Below, in pieces: positions 19,080-25,313 of a stretch of 25,313 bases of DNA. The translations under genes were made by a program, and so were the position numbers. This DNA comes from Toxoplasma gondii ME49 (Eukaryota; Apicomplexa; Conoidasida; Eucoccidiorida; Sarcocystidae): assembly GCF_000006565.2 (NCBI RefSeq), contig NW_017383919.1:1-25313 (forward strand), in the 5' to 3' direction. The notes beneath the pieces are model-generated. The model had not been told where the DNA came from. It made no database searches and saw only the letters and a program-made list of their open reading frames with translations. How positions within the stretch are numbered: position 1 is the first letter of the stretch; every line of letters starts with the position of its first letter.

Positions 19080-19272
19080 GACTCCGCGAAAGACAGGAGA
19101 AAGGGAGACTGATCTTTTGCGGACTAGGGAAAAGAAAACTAGTGTGGTATCGGATCATTTGTACAGAGACAATATCTACTTACAATGTGATAATTACAAT
19201 GGTCTAGCTATGATCTTTATGTTCTTAGTGCGGGCCCCCCCTCGTGACGCACTCATGTCCACCTTGTACTAG
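18931..19272 (+). CDS. Hypothetical ORF with signal-like start overlapping module B
   Basis: ATG 18931 opens 113 residues with a strongly hydrophobic, Cys-rich start (ASREILAALLGLWCLLGCLC) and then a polar, Arg/Glu-rich part. It overlaps the membrane frame 18987-19079 in another frame, so at most one is likely real. The matching stretch of module C is not open in this frame, which weakens it. Confidence 0.2.
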   Translation: MLASREILAALLGLWCLLGCLCCPCSGRLLWQWPGAREQSDSGEVFSSRETPRKTGERETDLLRTREKKTSVVSDHLYRDNIYLQCDNYNGLAMIFMFLVRAPPRDALMSTLY

Positions 19273-19830
19273 CGTGTCGAGTAACCGAGTCTCCAGCGTT
19301 GCTCAGGGAGCGTGAACTTGTTTTGGCTCGACGCAGCCGGCGTTTGTGAGGTGCACGTGAACCTGTTGTGTTCACCTGCGTGTGCTGCTTATCAGGCTTT
19401 GTGGCAAGTGACATTCCTCTGGAGAGCGCTTAGGCTTGACCCGAAGCGACTGTCAGGTTATTGAGGGATGCTCATTCACATGGTCCTTTTTGTGGCTGTG
19501 CATCAATGCAGTTAGAAGACGTGAGTATGAGGCCGTCGGCGGCAGGGCCGTGGGTGCGGTTCTTCAGTGACATATCCAGTTTCGTGGAGTGACCAAGAGC
19601 GCGTTCCCGATTGGGCTAGTACGAAAAGGCTCAAATAAGATTGGCAACATTGGATAGTCTTCACGAGCTTGAGTGCTTCATTGTTCATCTGCGGGCGAGT
19701 CTTGAGCCACTGCCGTCATTCCGAGGCGTGTACTGCCCTGTCCAGTGAGCCTCTCTCTTTGTTTGGGACGACCCATATGGTGGCGGTTAGAAGCACTAGT
19801 GCAGTCGGGTAGCGGCGAGGGCGCGTACAT
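19257..19830 (+). repeat. Module C of the diverged tandem family
   Basis: 12-nt exon 19396-19407 (ALWQ) after GTGCTGCTTATCAG and before GTGACA; a 104-nt intron; 9-nt exon 19512-19520 (LED) after ATCAATGCAG and before GTGAGT. The match to B continues through 19762-19820, where GCAGTCgGgtAGCGGCGAGG aligns with 19055-19065 of B. There the membrane-like frame carries an in-frame TAG, so that part of C is probably broken. Confidence 0.5.
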
Positions 19831-20094
19831 GCGTTGGCCTCCGAAAAAGTGGGGAAGGGAGGTGGTTGCCTCTAACGGTCACCGTAGGTCACACACGTGA
19901 CATTCGGTTCCGCATGAGTCTTTTTCAGTGGACATTTGCCCAGTAACTGAGTGACTCGAGGTCGCTGTTGGGCGTTTGTTTGACTTGCATTACTCTATAG
20001 AAGAGTCGACTTGCCTTTTGCGTGTTTTGCTGTGGGCTGTGGAGTTGCACGAGTCTGTCCTCTACGTGTTGAAAAGGTAACGCCAGCGTGCACA
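19831..20094. other. Left flank of repeat copy 2, no supported gene
   Basis: Spacer between module C and the hydrophobic exon at 20099. A stretch near 20005-20070 (TTGCCTTTTGCGTGTTTTGCTG) loosely resembles the sequence before the membrane exon at 17751, so it may be its degraded counterpart. An 81-codon minus ORF (20170-19925) has no support. Confidence 0.35.
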
Positions 20095-20098
20095 AAAA

Positions 20099-20176
20099 CG
20101 CCATCTCATTCTGGCAGGAGCTGTCGTAGTTGCCCTCTCCTCTCTGTGTCTGTTCTTCGTCCGTTGCCACCCGTGA
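20099..20176 (+). other. Candidate membrane-segment exon (copy 2)
   Basis: Identical to 5-82. Here its left flank is visible: it follows module C (19257-19830), so C may have supplied its upstream exons. No strong pyrimidine-rich acceptor lies directly before it. The nearest AG (20089-20090, in aacgccag) is weak, so it may be a decayed exon. Confidence 0.3.
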
Positions 20177-20362
20177 TACGCCGGGCGCATCAGGTGGAAG
20201 GGCTGGTGCCGGGCACGCATACAGAAATCCATACCGGGTTGAGAAAGAAGCAACATGCTTATGCTAGGAGATAATGTATAGGAAGGAGGATGCGTATATT
20301 CAGGAGGTCGAGTAGTCCAAAAGGATTTGTCAGGGCTGGTCCATCCCGGCGTCCCTCGTTCC

Positions 20363-20509
20363 ATGTTGTGGTTCGTGATTTCTTTGGTTTGTACTTGTTC
20401 TCAGATTTTTTCATCGGTACGTTGTCTTCTGCCAGCCGCCTTGGGCATTGAAGACGCATTGCTAGCTGCTGCCCCATCAGAGACAGCGCGCTGGCTGGTT
20501 ACCCACTGA
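20363..20509 (+). CDS. Hypothetical 48-residue protein with signal-like start
   Basis: ATG 20363 in TTCCATG context. Residues 1-13 are hydrophobic (MLWFVISLVCTCS). The rest is mildly acidic with an alanine/leucine stretch near residues 24-37, ending TGA at 20507-20509. The sequence inside it, CTCAG then ATTTTTTCATCG then GTACGT, also looks like a 12-nt symmetric exon between an acceptor and a donor. Part of it (TTTTTCATCGGTACGT) recurs in module B near 18805. So it may be one short ORF or a piece of a spliced gene. Function unknown. Confidence 0.2.
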   Translation: MLWFVISLVCTCSQIFSSVRCLLPAALGIEDALLAAAPSETARWLVTH

Positions 20510-20782
20510 TGCTCTCTGCATTGTGGATCTCCCCCTGGTTTTTTCCCAGGCCCTAGTGCGTGAATGGGTTACATTCGGGGCAAATGTACTGGCTGTCTAG
20601 TGTGGAGCAGTTGTCGTCAGCCTGCAACTTCTGAAAGGGTGATTTTCCCTTTGTGAGGCGCCCGACTTTAGGTCACTGCCAAAGGTACAGTTGTCAAGCC
20701 GAAGAGCTTGCGGAGGAGATACTCTATATGGCTTCTGTCCTTGGGGGAATGGAGTCGGTGTGCCTGTTTGTGATTCATCAGT

Positions 20783-21797
20783 ATGCGAATTCGATTTGTT
20801 TGTCTGTGCGACGCTTTCTTTCAGGCGGATGTGTCCGGTGAAGTGAGTGTTAGAGAGGACACAAAACGCGTACAGCTAGCGGCGCAGACCCCTTTGTTTG
20901 CCAGAAACACGGAATTGGGTGTTCCGCTGTTCTCTCGTCTCCCAAGGGCGAAGACAGATCCGCTATTGCGGTCATCCGTTTTTCGACGGCAACTAGGCAG
21001 TTCCATTTTCGTTGGCGGGGTCCGAAGCTAGCTTTGCTCAAGAGTTGGTTCCAGGTCGCGATGTTCTTTTCGGAAAATTGCCGGACTGTTTGCCTCCAGT
21101 CTGCCTCAAGTTTCACCACATCCTCGTGATGTGTGCTGAGTCGGTTTTTGTTCGAATAGCCCCGACGCTGGGGTTGAGCCTCGTTTCCTTTACTTACGTC
21201 ACATGTGGGTGTTGGAGAGAAAACATACCGCGATTATTTCTCAGGACAGGACTAACAGAAAGGAGCGAGCATCAGCGAATGGGATGCACGATCAGGTAAT
21301 GCGGCGCCTCTGTCGGGTGGCAGGGGGAGTGCAAAAACACGTTTTGTTCGAGTTTCCTCTGATTGATGAGAGCGACACTGGAGAATCGAGCGAACATGTG
21401 TGCGGACGCGTGATGTGTGTGAGAGAGGTACGTAGACATATGCGATCAAGTGGGAGGCTCTCTGCACCACAGAGTGTTCTAACGTCTCTCTCGGCTTCCG
21501 TATGATGTTGTTTCTTGGCGGCGCGCATAGAGATCAAGTGGATGAAACAGGGTTGCTGTGGAACTCACCCATTCCTTGAGCCATGCAGACATTTCTCACA
21601 TGCTGCGGAGTTTCGTTTTTCCTGCACCTTGCCCACAGGACAGCGAACTCGTAAGTTGTAGATCTGTGGGGTGCTGTATTGGCCAGCCGACGAGCATGAC
21701 GGTTTGCGGAAGAAAACCATGTGGAGGAAGGGCACACAGTGCATCGATTCTCGGGTCCCTGCCTCTTCATTTGAGAGTGGTTCGCTTTGGAAAATAG
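20783..21797 (+). CDS. Candidate three-exon secreted Cys-containing protein (copy 2)
   Basis: Exons 20783-20842, 21245-21427 and 21639-21797, by the same model as 689-1713. Exon 1 is identical. Exon 2 has Gly to Asp at its first codon (GGC to GAC). Exon 3 has Glu to Lys, Pro to Leu and a 1-nt insertion near its end that changes the last residues and shortens the protein by three. The 1-nt deletion between copies near 1514 lies in the proposed intron, so the exons stay readable. Not recognised. Confidence 0.28.
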
Positions 21798-22283
21798 GGT
21801 GAACTGATGGGTTTGTTCGCTTGCACGAAGCTGTCTATCTTTCTGGTCGTATGCACATGTAGATCTGTTCTGCGTTGCATTACCGTTTGTGGGCTGCGGG
21901 CGTCCTCGTGTCCTTCAATATGTGGCGAGGGCGAATGGACAGATTTTTCGCCGGTCCAGTGGTCGCCGTCGTCGTGATTCATGATGCGAGATATCACACC
22001 TGCAAAGAGCTCGCTTACATCGTAGCTTATGGTTGTCCGCGGGATTATTTCCGTGGGAGCAAACGTTATGTGTATGCCGCAACTGGTGCCGCTTCCGAGC
22101 ATGCCAGAAAACCATCACATCCCCTTTCCTTTAGTTGTTTTTGTATTCCGAAGAGCTTGTATAAGGTCGTAAGTAAAGCAGCTGTTTGCGAATGGGTGGC
22201 CTGCCGCACAAATGAGATTTGCCGGCGGAGAAATGAACTCCGCCTTTCTTGGGGAAGGGAAACTCGAGAGAAACGTGGCCTTC

Positions 22284-22301
22284 ATATATATATATATATA
22301 T
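22284..22301. repeat. (AT)9 microsatellite, copy 2
   Basis: Same 18-base AT tract as at 2189-2206, with no length change between copies. Confidence 0.95.
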
Positions 22302-22687
22302 GCATATTGATATCGATATAGCTGTACATATCGTGGGTGCGTATTGATGTCCATGTTTTATGGTCGTGCAGTTGAGTTAACAACACTGGATGCGTCAGTG
22401 TGAATGCGTGGTACAATCGAAAAATTGCCACATGCATATGCTTTGTCAGTGTCGGTCGTAGTAGCTATCGGACCGCTGAACGCTTTTTTGTGAAAACACG
22501 CAGAACGCATATTCGTGGGCGTACAACCATGGACTTCGGATTTCCTCCACCTGAAACGGACTGCGCATCGCGCGAGAAGACACAACGATGGACGGAGCAT
22601 TGCCATTTCATGCTCGTGGTGTGCTTGTTTGTGGAGACTGGAGTTTGCTCCCGCGGGGGAAGAGTAGGCAGCCGTGCATGTATACCA

Positions 22688-22703
22688 GTGCATGCTCATG
22701 CAC
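22688..22703. repeat. Short inverted repeat GTGCATG-ct-CATGCAC, copy 2
   Basis: Identical to 2593-2608, about 60 bp before the candidate exon at 22750. Confidence 0.35.
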
Positions 22704-22749
22704 ACGACTAGGCCAAAACCGGTAGAGATGTGAAACTCTCTCCTCGCAG

Positions 22750-23077
22750 AACATGGAGTACGGCGCCGGGTTGTCGATGGAGCTGTTGTTTGAAATTGTA
22801 CGGTTGTGAAGGACGCCTGAACAGCATGGGGGACATCTCCAATCCTCTGTTTTTGTTTATCGTCAGGTTCTCGGAGCGGTGAGTTTGCTTGGCTTTGTTG
22901 GACCGACGTAGTATTTTTTGTCGGATGCAGGGTCCAACCTTGTGCGCCTACATAATAAGAGCCGCTGCAAGCTTTCGTCCGGTCGTAGTGGCGAACTGGT
23001 TGAGTCGTCGTAAGTGGTCGGCTGGGGCAGAACTTGGTTTTTGGAAGTTCATTGCACAAGATGATAGGAAACCTTAG
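22750..23077 (+). CDS. Candidate small gene with a 12-nt micro-exon (copy 2)
   Basis: Exons 22750-22797, 22867-22878 and 22931-23077, as in 2655-2982. One clustered change separates the copies: bases 2917-2919 TTT become AAG at 23012-23014. This turns GTTTTT into a consensus donor GTAAGT (23010-23015), and Phe into Lys if unspliced. The 3' end of this exon may therefore be used differently in the two copies. Confidence 0.28.
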
Positions 23078-23932
23078 TTCGTAGACAACACGAAACGCAC
23101 CGGTTATACGGGAACACAAGCTCAGAAGCTGGAGGGGAATGGTGGGCACCTGGCCAGGAGGTTGGTCGAGCAACGACACAAACTCTGGGGCAAGTGTGTA
23201 GAGAGGTCTTCGAATTAACTAGATACAAATCGTTTGCAGTGGCTGTGCACGGAGACCTTGTCGTGAACGCTTTTTCTCCCCGCGTGTTCCATGCAGCTAC
23301 CATATCATCTAATACAACCACTCTAACAGCAAGCCGATACACATATCCTTGTTCGTGGTTTTGGGTCTCTGTGGCCTGTGAGCACGAACAGGCTCTGGCG
23401 CTCGGGGATATTAAATGAGGCCTCGTCGTGACCGACTCTTTTCGTGCCCATCTGTCAACGGAATGAGGCGCTTGTTCACGATGAGCCACAATTAAGAGCA
23501 TGGCCTCACACGTATGAGGGGTTTGGCGACAGTGAAGTTGCCCCTGCTTCTCATTTGTGCATTGTTTTTCCCAGTCTGTAAGTGGAATAACAGTTGCCCT
23601 GCCGACACGGGAGTCACACGCATCCATATGAATTAAGGCCACTGATCTAAGCCTTCCTTGACAAGGGAAGAGCACGCCAGGCAAAAACAGTTGCAGCCGA
23701 CGGCTCTCCATCATGGTGTAGCGGCTCTTGTGTCTTCCAAGTTAATGATGGCACACTGCTTTGGCTTCTCCGTTAGGACGAGTTGGTCACGGTGGCGATA
23801 TGTGCTTATGTGTGTGTTGTCTGGATTCAAGCAGACTGAAAACATAAATGTGAAATCACTCTGATGAACCCCGACTGACCCTTGTGTCGGGGCAGCTCTC
23901 ACAGCGTCTTGCGTACACCGACGATTTCTAGC

Positions 23933-24077
23933 ATGAGTACGAAAACAGAGTTTGTGAACAGTGCAGTGATTAGCTGCAGAGGGAATATCCATCGATCAGA
24001 CAAGAACATCAGGCGAGTGGGCGGCTTCTTAATGGGAAGCTCATGGATTCGGGGTACCCTCAACGATTACAAAGGCG
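23933..24077 (+). CDS. Candidate first exon ending at a consensus donor, copy 2
   Basis: Same sequence as 3839-3983, with the same GTGAGT donor directly after it. Confidence 0.2.
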
Positions 24078-25120
24078 GTGAGTGTCCTTTGCTGAGGTCC
24101 CGTTCCTGGGCATAGCTCCGACAAGAGATTCTATCGTCTGGGGTGTACCGACGTCAGGTGACCTGTGTTGCGCAGCGGACACACGCAAGGCGAGGGAGAT
24201 CTTGTCTTGTCCGTTTCTCCTGCGTGGCTCCTTCTGGGGATGTGTCGCCTTTTTGGGCCACAAAAGCGAATGGAACCTGGAGGGAGATGTCTACACGCTA
24301 ATTCTGTGGTTTGCGTCATCACATACATTGATTACAAAGCATGGAGTTGGAGGTCGAAGAGAATGCTATCACGCGCCTCACCAGTTGAATGCTCAAGCTG
24401 TCCATCGAATTTAACCTAGTTCGTCGTGCCAACTGCCTGTTACGACTGACCAATTACGAGATATAGCGTGTGCCTCTGCAAATGGTTTTCAGTTAACACT
24501 TATGGAAGGGAACACGAGACGGATGCGAAGGACCTCCATCAGGGCGGCACTGCTGCTACGTCCACGATACGGGTGATTCTTTGATGCAGTGGTACCGACC
24601 TTCTTCGCAGTTGAAATTGCTCATCGTGATGAGCGGCCGGCATTGCAAGTGTGTGTCCTAGCTGCTGGAAGCGAGAACTGCTTTCGGCCCGAAAGCAGTC
24701 CACCCAGCAGAAATCTTTCGAACGGCTGGGGCGAGGAGACTTCCATGAAGCCTGTATAGCTAGACAACTCATCTGCATGTACGTGGTCTGTATTTGTGTA
24801 GCAATGTATGTATATGTACGATTGCAGATAGATTTCTGGTGCGGGACAAAGACTCAATGTGCCAAGAGTACCGTTGCACACCACGGCGTCAAGCCTCAAA
24901 GGGGGAGGCTGGATGTTGTTGATGCCGTAGATAAACGGCAAGGATTTGGGGATATGGGGGGCTACTCTGAACTCAGAAAACAGGCAAACAAGCTCGGCGC
25001 AGAGCCGGTGTAGGGTTTAGAGTGGCCGCACGTGACGAATGTGCTGCTGCAATTCCAAAATAATAAAATGCTTTCCCAGACGCTGGAATTGTGTGTTTTA
25101 TCTTGGCTTGTGAACTGCAG

Positions 25121-25129
25121 GCGGCTTTG
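25121..25129 (+). other. Candidate 9-nt micro-exon (copy 2)
   Basis: Identical to 5027-5035, with the same acceptor and donor. In this copy the window ends before any proline-rich exon would appear. Confidence 0.3.
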
Positions 25130-25313
25130 GTAAGCAATTTGGCTATTGTGCTCAGGATGAGCTTGCATCACACTGATCAGTTGCTTCTAGAGAGGTCAGG
25201 TGGAAACAGTCCCTACACCAGTGTAGTGCCGCGTAGTGCCTCCCGCACAGGTCAATGGACGTTTACCCTTCGTCTAGATTTGGCGAACTCGTTCAGGCGA
25301 GGAGCCGCTCTGA

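Larger units (their letters stand above)
20095..25313. repeat. Copy 2 of ~20.09-kb direct repeat
   Basis: Same order and orientation as 1-5220. Features of copy 1 are found here about 20094 higher: hydrophobic exon 20099-20176, small ORF 20363-20509, three-exon candidate 20783-21797, TA tract 22284-22301, inverted repeat 22688-22703, micro-exon candidate 22750-23077, first exon 23933-24077, 9-nt exon 25121-25129. The sequence directly left of this copy (to 20094) has no counterpart in the window, because copy 1 starts at base 1. Confidence 0.97.

Noticed and set aside
1..25313. Assignment to a known Toxoplasma tandem locus (ROP5, MAF1, MIC17)
   Set aside because: No kinase-like, MAF1-type or PAN-domain reading frame is visible. 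The proline-rich exon alone is not enough for a MAF1 call.
1..25313. Organelle or bacterial plasmid because the ends overlap
   Set aside because: No organelle or replication genes and no bacterial gene packing. The base composition and intron-like signals point to nuclear tandem DNA.

Overview
The window reads as nuclear DNA of a coccidian apicomplexan, most likely Toxoplasma gondii or a close relative. I infer this from its character, not from a recognised gene. Base composition is near 50% GC. There are no operons or bacterial-style gene packing. Reading frames are short and interrupted, and can be joined by consensus GT..AG introns with pyrimidine-rich acceptors. Some starts have AAAATG or CCATGG context. 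I recognise no gene by name. I see no tRNA, rRNA, transposase, CRISPR array or viral gene.

Layout. Positions 1-5220 and 20095-25313 are near-identical direct copies (offset 20093-20095, about 30 differences found by eye). The window is therefore one complete ~20.09 kb unit plus the first ~5.2 kb of the next, or the overlapping ends of a tandem or circular assembly. The shared 5.2 kb holds several candidate small multi-exon genes on the + strand (268-357, 689-1713, 2655-2982, first exon 3839-3983) and a possible 9-nt exon at 5027. The unique ~14.9 kb starts with the clearest coding exon, a proline-rich repeat protein (5667-6710). It contains a 24-bp and a 48-bp minisatellite, is cut by a TAA, and then continues in frame to 6896 with AATAAA just after. 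Between 7 and 11 kb the signals are weak: small ORFs and one possible two-exon minus-strand gene (9804-10519). At 11627-13371 lies the best gene model, three exons in phase encoding a 172-residue protein with two hydrophobic segments and an acidic tail. An 18-bp perfect palindrome lies 185 bp upstream of it. From 16 to 20 kb there are short exon-like pieces and three diverged copies (A, B, C) of one module carrying symmetric 12-nt and 9-nt candidate exons separated by a ~104-nt intron, together with hydrophobic 'membrane' exons that end in stop codons.

Interpretation. The recurring plan (short hydrophobic start, tiny phase-0 exons, one membrane segment, short charged tail) suggests a locally amplified, decaying family of small secreted or membrane proteins with micro-exons. 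This is inference. The splice models rest on consensus signals and phase agreement only, and transcript data would decide them.
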